Below, piece by piece: positions 26,058-33,527 of a stretch of DNA of 64,000 nt (the first letter of the stretch is position 1; every line of letters begins with the position of its first letter). Below the pieces are notes generated by a model that did not search any database, was not told where the DNA came from, and saw only the letters and a list, made by a program, of their open reading frames with translations. Made by a program: the position numbers and the translations under genes. This DNA is from Virgisporangium ochraceum (GTDB lineage Bacteria > Actinomycetota > Actinomycetes > Mycobacteriales > Micromonosporaceae), in the NCBI RefSeq assembly GCF_016863655.1, contig NZ_BOPH01000020.1:124001-188000 (forward strand), given 5' to 3'.

Positions 26058-27344
26058 ATGTCCGTACAGGACCTTCGCGGCGCGGTGCGGGGCCGCGTCC
26101 GGCTTCCGGGCGACGAGGGCTTCGACGAGGTCCGCCGGCCGTGGAACCGCGCCGTCGAGCAGCCGGCCGCCGCCGTGGTCGAGGCCGCCGACGCGGCCGA
26201 TGTCGCGGCGTTGGTGCGCTTCGCGCGCGGGACCGGCGTGAGCATCGCCACGCAGCCCAACGGACACGGCGCGTCCGGTCGTACGGACGGTACTGTCCTG
26301 CTGCGCACCGGTCGCCTCGACGGTATCGACGTCGATCCATCGATCCGCCGGGCGCGGATCGGTGCCGGCGTGCGGTCGGGCGCGCTGCAGGCGGCCGTGG
26401 CTGCGCACGGGTTGACCGCGCTGCCGGGAAGTTCGCCGGTGGTCAGCGTCACCGGCGTCGCGCTCGGCGGCGGGCTGTCGTGGTTCGGCCGGGCTTTCGG
26501 CTGGGTCGCCGACGCGGTCACCGCGTTCGACGTCGTCGACGCCGACGGCGAGGCCCGGCGCGTCACCGACGGCGACCTGTTCTGGGCCCTGCGCGGCGGC
26601 GGTGGCGACTACGCGATCGTCACCGGGCTCGAGGTCGCGTTGCGCGCGGCGCCGTCCGTCGTCGGCGGCCGCATGCTGTGGGATGCGCGGCAGGCCCGCG
26701 CCGTGGCCGATGTCTTCCGCGACGTGACCGCCGACGCGCCCGACGAGCTGACCGCGTGGTTCGCGCTGATGCACTTCCCCGGCGCGGAGCCGATGGTGGC
26801 CGTGGACTCCACGTACCTCGGCGACGAGGAGACCGCCCGCAAGCTGCTGGCCGGCTTCGACGCGCTCCCCACGCCGATCGCCGACACCCGCCGGCCGATG
26901 GCCGTGTCGGAGCTGGGCGGCATCACCGCCGAGCCGACCGACCCGAGCGCCGGGATGTCCCGAGCGGAACTGCTGACCGACCTCGACGACGCGCTCGACG
27001 TGCTGCTCGCCGAGCCGGTCGCACCCCTGATGGCGGTACAGGTGCGACATCTCGGCGGCGCGCTGGCCCGGCCGAGCGACAGCCCGCACGGCGCGCTGGC
27101 CGAGCCGTACCTGGCCTACCTGTTCGGACTCCCGTCGCCGGCCGTCGCCGGACGGCAGCGTGCGCTGGCCGCGGCCCTGCCCGCGAGCGGGCGCAAGCCG
27201 GTGACGTTCCTGTCCCCCGACGAGTCGCTCGCCGACGCCCTGGAACCGGCGGCGATCGAACGTCTGCGCTCGATCAAGGCGGCGGCCGACCCACGCGGCC
27301 TGTTCCGCGCGAACTTCAGCACCGTCGACACCGGCGACCATTGA
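26058..27344 (+). CDS. FAD-binding (VAO/BBE-type) oxidoreductase
   Basis: 428 residues of the berberine-bridge-enzyme-like flavoprotein type. The FAD_binding_4 domain covers about residues 35-200, with NGHGASGR (the His is the usual covalent FAD attachment site), GSSPVVSVTGVALGGGLSW and DLFWALRGGGGDYAIVT. The C-terminal BBE motif DPRGLFRANFS is present. The second cysteinyl FAD link of bicovalent enzymes is not seen. Divergent from the SigJ-type sigma factor across 62 nt, and probably its target. Substrate, perhaps an alcohol or sugar, is unknown. Confidence 0.85.
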   Translation: MSVQDLRGAVRGRVRLPGDEGFDEVRRPWNRAVEQPAAAVVEAADAADVAALVRFARGTGVSIATQPNGHGASGRTDGTVLLRTGRLDGIDVDPSIRRARIGAGVRSGALQAAVAAHGLTALPGSSPVVSVTGVALGGGLSWFGRAFGWVADAVTAFDVVDADGEARRVTDGDLFWALRGGGGDYAIVTGLEVALRAAPSVVGGRMLWDARQARAVADVFRDVTADAPDELTAWFALMHFPGAEPMVAVDSTYLGDEETARKLLAGFDALPTPIADTRRPMAVSELGGITAEPTDPSAGMSRAELLTDLDDALDVLLAEPVAPLMAVQVRHLGGALARPSDSPHGALAEPYLAYLFGLPSPAVAGRQRALAAALPASGRKPVTFLSPDESLADALEPAAIERLRSIKAAADPRGLFRANFSTVDTGDH

Positions 27345-27369
27345 CATGGAATGATGTGCCACCTAGCGT
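27341..27369 (+). promoter_or_regulatory. Housekeeping-type promoter TTGACA-N17-TAGCGT
   Basis: Consensus -35 at 27341-27346 (it contains the preceding gene's stop codon) and a TANNNT -10 at 27364-27369 with ideal 17-nt spacing. Transcription should start near 27376, about 42 nt before the BNR gene. Confidence 0.7.
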
Positions 27370-27377
27370 CTCCGTCC

Positions 27378-27392
27378 TGGAACGGCGTTCCA
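27378..27392. promoter_or_regulatory. Operator TGGAACG-G-CGTTCCA just after the transcription start
   Basis: Perfect 7-1-7 palindrome placed immediately downstream of the predicted start site, an ideal repressor site. The symmetry is like operators of IclR or GntR regulators; none is encoded nearby. Confidence 0.6.
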
Positions 27393-27417
27393 TGTGCTCG
27401 ATGACGGAGGTCCCGCA

Positions 27418-29685
27418 ATGAGGCGCACCCTTCTCGCCCTGTGCGGCGTCGCCGCGTTGACGCTGTCGGTCGCCACCGGTTCGGCCGCCGAGCCCACCGG
27501 TGACCCCGCCGCCACCGCCGTGCCCGTCGGGGTCGACGGCCCGCCCGCCCCCGACACGGCCCGCGACGGCGGCGACCCGGGAGCCGCGTTCATCGGCCAG
27601 CAGAAGTACTCCACGGTGTACGAGGGCGTGCCCGGCGAGATCGCCGGCAACCCGTTCGCCGACGCGGTCGACGGGCTCGACGGGGACGGCAGGCCGACCC
27701 GGCAGGTACTGCTCTCGTGGCAGGCCAACGAGGACGTCGCGGCGGCCGACAGCGAGCGCACGCTCGTCCAGTCCTTCGACCGCGGCCACAGCTTCCCCAC
27801 CGGCCACGCCGACGGCATCTCGGGCTTCTACCGCAAGCTGCGCGACGGCGACATCCTCGGCGTGGAGTTCATCCCGCACAAGGTGCTCGGCCCGAACCGC
27901 GTGCAGCTGCTGCAGAAGCGCTCGACGGACGGCGGCCGGACCTGGAGGACCGAGCACCCGGTGTTCACCACCGACCGGACGTTCGACAGCACCGCCTTCG
28001 ACCGCGGCATCCGCGCGCACCGCGACATCCTCGAGGACCCGCAGGGCAACCTGCTGCTGACGTACTACACCAAGAGCCAGGGCGAGTCCGCCGGCGCCGC
28101 GGAGATGGCGATCAGCCGCGACAAGGGCCGCTCGTGGCAGCGGTACGCCACGCTCTTCCCGCCGATCGGCAACCGGTCGTTCAACGAGGTCGGCGTCAGC
28201 TGGGCGGTCAACGGCGACCTCGTTGCCGTGTCCCGCAGCCACGTCGGGTCGGCGCTGAGCCAGATGTACACCGCGCGGTCCACCGACAAGGGACGCACGT
28301 GGTCGGCTCCGGTGCCGGTGCGGATCGCCACCGCGTCGGGCGAGCCCGCGCCGCAGACCGGCGTGATGCCGGTGCTGCACCTGCTGCCCAACGGCATCAT
28401 GACGCTGACGTTCGGCCGGCCCGACAACTGGGTCGCCATCTCTCCCGACGGACTCGGGAACAGCTTCGAGCAGGCGCAGGTGACCTACCGGAACTTCCCC
28501 GAGCAGGACACCGGCGCGTTCCAGCGGACGCACGGGTCGTCGGGCAACGGCGCGCACGCTGTCGTGGGTCCCAACCGGATCCTGCAGGTGGGCGACAACT
28601 GCGCGCCGAGCTGGGGCTGCCCGGCGACCGACGCCGGGTTCCAGATCGACGGCGAGTACCGCGTCTGGAAGAAGTTCGTCGACATCGACGCACCCGGCGT
28701 CGGACGGATCGACCTGCTGTCGAAGTTCCACAGTGGAGCGGTCAGCATCGAGACCGACATGAAGGGCACCAACCGCGACCTGCCCGAGACGCGGCCGGTC
28801 GGCGCGATCGACGGCAGCACCGACTGGGCCGCGTCGGCGGTGCGCGAGACCCGCGACGGCACCGGCCGGTTCACGCTGAACCTCGACCGCACCTACACCC
28901 TGACGAAGGCCGGCCTCAGCCTCCACCCGGGGCTGCCGTCGTCGGCCGTGGTCGAGGTGTCCACCGACCGTACACAATGGACGAAGGTCGTCGACACCGG
29001 CACGGTCACCAGCTACGCGTTGACGTACTTCCCGGTCGACAGGGTGGCGGCGAAGTACGTGCGGGTCACCGTGAAGGACCCCAACCGCGGCCTCGCGCTG
29101 CTCAACGAGCTCGAGCTGCACTCCACGGTGGACTCGTTCGAGAACGACGCCGTCGGCTACGTGCCGCGCGGCTACACCAACGCGATCGGCGCCACCGTCA
29201 CCAACCGCGACACCGGCGGCGACGGGCACGCGCTGCGCCTCGCCGACGCGTGGAACGACCGGATCGCCCAGGCGACCTGGAAGAGCGCGCCCGCCCCGAC
29301 GCAGAAGCTGGCCTTCCGCGTGCAGTCGGTCGGCTACGCCCGTTCGCTGAGCTTCGTCACCAACGGCACCAACGCGTCGGGCGCCACGGTGGCGGCGTTC
29401 CAGATCGCGATGCAGGCCGACGGCCGGCTCGCCTGGTACGGCGCGGCCACCCGCGTCTGGACGAAGTTCACCACCGTCGAGCAGGCGGTGCCGCAGAAGA
29501 CGTGGGCGGGTATCGAGGTCCGGGCGACCCTGACCGGCGCCGAGGTGTTCCTCGACGGCACCCCGGTCGGCACCGTGCCGCCGACGAACGCGGGTGTCGC
29601 CGCGCTCACCGGTCACACGTTCTCCACCAGCGGCACGGCGCCGACCTACGACAACTTCGTCATCGACGACGTCGAGCAGACCTAG
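27418..29685 (+). CDS. Secreted sialidase-like BNR protein with F5/8C and C-terminal lectin-like domains
   Basis: 755 residues. Sec signal peptide to about residue 30; a six-bladed sialidase-type propeller (about 45-440) with Asp boxes STDGGRTW, SRDKGRSW, STDKGRTW and the looser SFDRGHSF; an F5/8 type C discoidin-like domain (about 455-575: VGAIDGSTDWAAS); and a C-terminal concanavalin-like domain (about 578-755). The sialidase superfamily hydrolyses terminal sugars, but the arginine triad cannot be assigned safely, so the substrate is open. ATG 27418 follows GGAGGT. Transcribed from its own promoter with an adjacent operator. Confidence 0.82.
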   Translation: MRRTLLALCGVAALTLSVATGSAAEPTGDPAATAVPVGVDGPPAPDTARDGGDPGAAFIGQQKYSTVYEGVPGEIAGNPFADAVDGLDGDGRPTRQVLLSWQANEDVAAADSERTLVQSFDRGHSFPTGHADGISGFYRKLRDGDILGVEFIPHKVLGPNRVQLLQKRSTDGGRTWRTEHPVFTTDRTFDSTAFDRGIRAHRDILEDPQGNLLLTYYTKSQGESAGAAEMAISRDKGRSWQRYATLFPPIGNRSFNEVGVSWAVNGDLVAVSRSHVGSALSQMYTARSTDKGRTWSAPVPVRIATASGEPAPQTGVMPVLHLLPNGIMTLTFGRPDNWVAISPDGLGNSFEQAQVTYRNFPEQDTGAFQRTHGSSGNGAHAVVGPNRILQVGDNCAPSWGCPATDAGFQIDGEYRVWKKFVDIDAPGVGRIDLLSKFHSGAVSIETDMKGTNRDLPETRPVGAIDGSTDWAASAVRETRDGTGRFTLNLDRTYTLTKAGLSLHPGLPSSAVVEVSTDRTQWTKVVDTGTVTSYALTYFPVDRVAAKYVRVTVKDPNRGLALLNELELHSTVDSFENDAVGYVPRGYTNAIGATVTNRDTGGDGHALRLADAWNDRIAQATWKSAPAPTQKLAFRVQSVGYARSLSFVTNGTNASGATVAAFQIAMQADGRLAWYGAATRVWTKFTTVEQAVPQKTWAGIEVRATLTGAEVFLDGTPVGTVPPTNAGVAALTGHTFSTSGTAPTYDNFVIDDVEQT

Positions 29686-29719
29686 GCCCCGGCAGCGGGG
29701 TCGTGTGTAAGGTGCGGCG

Positions 29720-30139
29720 GTGGCGACGATCCGGGTGGAGACCGTCGTCGGGCGGTCCGCCGACGAGGTGTGGGATGCCGTAGCCGACGTGGGCGCGGTG
29801 CACCGGCGCCTGCTGCCGGGCCGGGTCGCCGACGTGCGGCTCGACGGCGACACCCGCGTGCTGACCATGCCCGACGGGTCGCGGGTCACCGAGCTGATCC
29901 TCGCCGTCGACCACACCCTGCGCCGGATGGCGTACTCGGTCGTCGAGGGGCAGCGGCTGCCGCTGACCTACCACCACGCCGCGTTCGAGGTGGTACCCGA
30001 CGGTGACCGCAGCCGCCTCGTCTGGGTCACCGACGTGCTGCCGCACGGCCTGGCTCCGGCGGTGCGGGCGCGCGTCGAACGCGGCATCGTCGAGATGGCG
30101 GCGACACTGGAGGCGGCCGGTCAGAACGGTTCCGCGTAG
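29720..30139 (+). CDS. SRPBCC/START-fold protein (polyketide cyclase-like)
   Basis: 139 residues forming one helix-grip domain: the N-terminal strand ATIRVETVVGRSADEVWDAV, then the beta-sheet, the motif RLVWVTDVLPHGLAP and the long C-terminal helix ARVERGIVEMAATLEAA. Such proteins bind hydrophobic small molecules. GTG start. Its 3' end overlaps a decayed minus-strand gene by 19 nt. Ligand unknown. Confidence 0.85.
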   Translation: MATIRVETVVGRSADEVWDAVADVGAVHRRLLPGRVADVRLDGDTRVLTMPDGSRVTELILAVDHTLRRMAYSVVEGQRLPLTYHHAAFEVVPDGDRSRLVWVTDVLPHGLAPAVRARVERGIVEMAATLEAAGQNGSA

Positions 30140-30370
30140 ACCACCACGTTGGTGACCCCGAGCGCCGTCGCGGTCTGCCGGAGCGACTCGTCGAAGCGAT
30201 CCCGGCGAGGTTGGACTGGTGTGCGGCCTGCAGGAAGGCGGTGTCCTGCTGGGAGGGCGCCGCCTGGACGGGCGCGGCGGGAACCGCGACGAGCGCGGCC
30301 ATGCCAGCGGCCATGCCCGCGGCCACGCGTCCCGGACGCGTGGGTCCGGACCCGCACACGCGAGGTGACC
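30121..30370 (-). pseudogene. DUF4142-family secreted protein pseudogene
   Basis: The N-terminal part (about 30365-30195) reads GMAAGMAALVAVPAAPVQA (signal peptide) then APSQQDTAFLQAAHQSNLA, the typical opening of DUF4142 ferritin-like secreted proteins. The expected middle is missing, and the sequence resumes in another frame near 30200 with FDESLRQTATALGV before a stop. One internal deletion with frame change explains it. The N-terminal boundary is approximate. Confidence 0.7.
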
Positions 30371-30438
30371 TGCGGGTTTGTCCGCTGTTCAGCGTGTCGT
30401 GGCCGCCCCGACGGCCACACTTGTCATAATGACGAGGA

Positions 30439-30473
30439 AGAGGCCCTTCCACGTATGAGGTGGAAGGGCCTCT
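30439..30473 (-). terminator. Strong hairpin at the left end of the AT-rich block
   Basis: 14-bp perfect stem (30439-30452 with 30460-30473) and 7-nt loop. On the minus strand it is followed by TTCCTCGTCATT, a weak U-rich tail, so it could terminate a minus-strand transcript. On the plus strand no T tract follows. Confidence 0.55.
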
Positions 30474-30710
30474 CAAGTTCCGCGGCTCCAGCGATCCGAA
30501 CTCTCGTTCCGCTCTCAGCCTCTCACCTTCGCCTCTCAGCATCGCCTCTCGACGTTGCGGACCTTCGACATCGCGGGCTCTCCACCGTGCGATCCGCTCT
30601 CAGCAGGACGGCTCCTCCGCCCGGGTCTGATTTCTCAGCCCCGGACCGATTCCTCGGACCGCGAGCGCAGCGCGCTCGATGAATACTCTGCTCCATCGAT
30701 GATTCGCTCC

Positions 30711-30749
30711 GTCGATCCGCGAGGTCGATCCGCGAAGTCGATCGGCGAA
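30711..30749. repeat. Three tandem 13-nt repeats
   Basis: GTCGATCCGCGAG, GTCGATCCGCGAA and GTCGATCGGCGAA lie head to tail, differing by one or two bases. Confidence 0.85.
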
Positions 30750-31254
30750 AGCGGTCTGATCGCTCAGCCCACCGGTTCTTCGGAACACACCACGGTTGTC
30801 TTTCGGTCAGTCTGGGCTTTCACCGGTGCACACGGTGTCCACCTTCCCAGGAGGCGCCTTTCCCGGGAGCGACTTACCAGTTGGTGGACCGCTTGCGAAC
30901 AGCACAACCACTTACCCGCTCGCGCAGGCTCGAAGTTCTGAAGTTCGCCGACCTACGGTTCCCCCTTGCGGGTTCCCCCTCGATCCGGTTACCCGTCTCT
31001 GGTGGCGTGTGAGATTTCTACCGCCGTAACACGCGCCACACAAGGGTTCCGGCGAAGCAATCTCAAGAATCTTTCTCCGTCCACAGAAACGGTGGTGTTA
31101 CCCCCAGGTTTCGACGAGTTATCCACCGGTTCATCCACACGACCCCGCCGTCAGCCCTCGGAGCCAGCGGGGCTTCGCTGCCGAACCGTGACCTCGGACC
31201 GGCGTTCGTCGGCGGCCGCCAGCCACACGTAGACCCAGGTGCGCCGCGACCGGC

Positions 31255-31833
31255 TCAGTGGGTGAACGGCTCCAGGCAGCCGTACTCCGCGGCCGCGCCT
31301 CGCACCTGCACCAGCACGCGCTCCGGCCGCACGTCACCGACCACGCAGCCCCGGCCGCCGACCCGCACCCCGAACACCGCGCCGGCCGCCTCCCGCATCG
31401 ACCGGACGGTGATCGCCTCGGAGCCGACCCCCAGGTCGAGGAACGCCTGGCGGGTCGACGCCGGCCTGAAGTCGCCGGCGGCGCGCAGCGCCTCGAGTGT
31501 CGGCCGCACCCGGGCGGCGAGGTCCTCACCCGCCGCCTGGTCGTCGGCCGACGGGTCGTTCCCCTGCTTCCAGGCGTTGTTGTCGACGTGGTTCGGCGGC
31601 CCGTCGCCGGGCGGTGTCGCGGCACCCGCGTCCGGCGCACCCGACGACGAAGAGGCGCCGCTCGGCGACGACGAGGCGCCGGTCGACGACAGCGGACCGC
31701 TCGCCGTGGGACGTGGCCCGTCGCCCGCGCGCGGCTTCGTCTCGGCGTCGCGGTTCACCATCAGGAGGACGACGTTGGCGAGCACCATCGCGGCCACGAC
31801 CACCGCCACCGTCCACCACCTCGACCGTGTCAT
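31255..31833 (-). CDS. Membrane-anchored extracytoplasmic protein of unknown function
   Basis: 192 residues: short cytoplasmic start MTRSRWW, one transmembrane helix (about 8-28), a low-complexity Ser/Thr/Pro/Ala linker (about 40-85) and a soluble C-terminal domain (about 100-192) with two Cys residues (GRGCVVGDV, EYGCLEP) that could form a disulfide outside the cell. Its start codon shares one base with the stop of the upstream GNAT gene, so translation is coupled. Family not recognised. Confidence 0.7.
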   Translation of the reverse strand: MTRSRWWTVAVVVAAMVLANVVLLMVNRDAETKPRAGDGPRPTASGPLSSTGASSSPSGASSSSGAPDAGAATPPGDGPPNHVDNNAWKQGNDPSADDQAAGEDLAARVRPTLEALRAAGDFRPASTRQAFLDLGVGSEAITVRSMREAAGAVFGVRVGGRGCVVGDVRPERVLVQVRGAAAEYGCLEPFTH

Positions 31834-32336
31834 CAACCGCCGAGCGTAGCCGCGCGGTGCCACCGGACCTCGCCGTCGTGCCACTCGTCGGTCGCGGTCA
31901 ACCCCACGGCCGTCGCGACGCTCGCGGAGGCGCGGTGGTCGGGGTGGATATGGGCGATGATCGTCGGGACCCGCTGAGCGTCGAGCCATTCCACGAGTCC
32001 CCTGGCCGCCTCGGTGGCGATGCCCCGGCCCTGCCAGGGAGTGCCGACCACCCAGGCGATCTCGGCACCGTCGCTTTCGACGGTCGCCTGGACGTACCCG
32101 GTCAGGCAGTCCTCGTCGCGCAGCCGGATGACCCAGTTCAACCAGGAGACACCCGGATCGTCCGGACCCTGCACCATGCGCTCGTACCGGGCCCGGAGCA
32201 CCTCCGGCGACACCGGTTCCCCGCCGATGAAGGTGTGCAGGGCCGGGTCGGAGAGCACCTCCGCCATCTCCCCGGCATGGTCGACGCGCAGCGGCAGCAG
32301 GTCCAGCCGCCCGGTGGTGATGGCCTCGGATTCCAT
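31833..32336 (-). CDS. GNAT-family N-acetyltransferase
   Basis: 167-residue Acetyltransf_3-type enzyme related to RimJ/RimL: ITTGRLDLLPLRVDHAGEMA at the start, the acetyl-CoA binding loop IAWVVGTPWQGRGIATEAAR (Q/RxxGxG/A) and the C-terminal HPDHRASASVATAVGL. Transfers acetyl from acetyl-CoA to an amine on a protein, antibiotic or metabolite; the substrate is unknown. ATG 32336; the stop overlaps the next gene's start by one base. Confidence 0.88.
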   Translation of the reverse strand: MESEAITTGRLDLLPLRVDHAGEMAEVLSDPALHTFIGGEPVSPEVLRARYERMVQGPDDPGVSWLNWVIRLRDEDCLTGYVQATVESDGAEIAWVVGTPWQGRGIATEAARGLVEWLDAQRVPTIIAHIHPDHRASASVATAVGLTATDEWHDGEVRWHRAATLGG

Positions 32337-32524
32337 GCGCCCTTCCTACCGCACCCCGCGCGCGGCCGGGAGCCGCGGTCCCCCGGTGCGGCCGTCACCG
32401 CGTTCGGGAGGACGGCGCGCGGCGGGCGGCCGGATCGCTCCGACCGCCCGCCGCTCTCCGGCGGCGCGCCACCCGTCGCCGGTGCCCGGCGGCCAGCCAC
32501 CAGTGGCCGCCGGGTTCGGAATGC

Positions 32525-33514
32525 CTACTTCAGCTTCGCCGGTCCGGCGGCGACCGCCTCGGTCTTCGCGGCCGAGGTGCGGGCCGCGGCCTTGTCGTCG
32601 CCGGTGGTCGGACGGTCGGCGGCCGACTTCGCGCCGGCGCGTGCCGCCGCCGCGGCGGCCGGGGCCTGGTCGCCGGTGACGCCGCCGCGGATGCGGTTGC
32701 TCGGCGCCACGACCGCGGCCGGGTTGTTGCTGGCGAGCTGCAGCTGGCCGTTGATGATGTTGTCGTCCAGCGACACCCCGCCGGAGGTGTTGGAGATGCT
32801 CACGTCGCGGCCGTAGTAGCTGCCGGAGGCGCAGCCGTCCAGGGTCCCGTTCGGGCCGAGCTGCACGCCGCCGAGGTTGCCGGCGAACGTCGCCTTGCCG
32901 CGCACGGCGCTGCCGCACACGACGCTGCCGGTCGCGTTGTTCAGCACCGAGAGCGCACCGTCCACAAAGGAGTCGTGGACGTCGGTGTAGTAGGCGCCGC
33001 TGCTGTTGACGTTGCCGGTCACCTGGGTGTTGGCGTCGAGCCGGACCTCGCCGACGTTCACCGCGACGTTGCCGGTGATCGACGTGTTCTCCACGTACAG
33101 GAAGCCCTCGATGGTCTGGTTCCCCTTGGGGCGCAGCGTCACCGTGCCGCTGGTGCCGTTCTTGAGGAAGACGCCGAAGCCGCCGGCGGCGAGCACGATC
33201 TGCCCGCCGACGGTCGTGCCCGACGTGTCGAGGTAGCCGTCGGCGGCCACCCGGATCTCGCCGCTGATGGTGCCGTTGTTGACGACCAGGTTGGCGCCGG
33301 CGGCCACCTGGACGTTGCCGGTGATCGTGGTCCCCTCGAGCGCGCAGGACTCACCCGGCGGAACGTAGAGGTCGTTCGGCACGGTCACCGCCCCGCCCGT
33401 CCCGATGCAGTAGGTGATGAGATCGGCCTGCGCGGCCGGTGCGGCCGCGCCCACGACGGACGCGGTGACGACCGCGGTCAGCGCCGCGAGCCTGGCGACG
33501 GTTTTGCTCTGCAT
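32525..33514 (-). CDS. Secreted beta-helix (bactofilin-like) surface protein
   Basis: 329 residues. Sec signal peptide (MQSKTVARLAALTAVVTASV..AQA), then a region rich in short turns such as TTITGNVQVAAG, GTISGEIRVAADG and NVGEVRLDANTQVTGNVNSSG (about 35-260), the pattern of a polymer-forming right-handed beta-helix. The C-terminal 60 residues are an Ala/Lys/Thr-rich tail. Two Cys pairs are probable. ATG 33514 is preceded by GGGAGA and lies 13 nt after the cupredoxin gene, the last member of the four-gene operon. A structural or surface-layer role is inferred. Confidence 0.72.
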   Translation of the reverse strand: MQSKTVARLAALTAVVTASVVGAAAPAAQADLITYCIGTGGAVTVPNDLYVPPGESCALEGTTITGNVQVAAGANLVVNNGTISGEIRVAADGYLDTSGTTVGGQIVLAAGGFGVFLKNGTSGTVTLRPKGNQTIEGFLYVENTSITGNVAVNVGEVRLDANTQVTGNVNSSGAYYTDVHDSFVDGALSVLNNATGSVVCGSAVRGKATFAGNLGGVQLGPNGTLDGCASGSYYGRDVSISNTSGGVSLDDNIINGQLQLASNNPAAVVAPSNRIRGGVTGDQAPAAAAAARAGAKSAADRPTTGDDKAAARTSAAKTEAVAAGPAKLK

Positions 33515-33527
33515 CAAGGTCTCCCAA

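Larger units (their letters stand above)
30395..31254. other. AT-richer block without recognisable genes
   Basis: About 860 bp with no credible coding frame. Two 60-base lines that I counted (30901-30960 and 31021-31080) are 57-58% GC, against above 70% in neighbouring genes. It contains a strong hairpin (30439-30473), triple 13-nt tandem repeats (30711-30749), repeated CTCTCA runs (30500-30555) and, near the right end, TTATCCACC, TTCATCCACA and CCGTCCACA, which loosely resemble DnaA boxes. On the minus strand it could encode a structured RNA ending at the hairpin. No known RNA family was recognised. Confidence 0.6.

Noticed and set aside
29687..29700. Terminator CCCCG-GCAG-CGGGG after the sialidase-like gene
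   Set aside because: Only a 5-bp stem without T tract, which is common by chance in such GC-rich DNA.
31021..31180. Possible chromosomal replication origin
   Set aside because: Boxes are few and imperfect, and none of dnaA, dnaN, rpmH or parAB is nearby. Kept only as DnaA-box-like sequence.
30395..31254. rRNA, tmRNA or RNase P RNA gene
   Set aside because: I compared by eye with conserved cores (5S, 16S/23S ends, tmRNA acceptor end, RNase P GAGGAAAGUCC element) and found no match on either strand.
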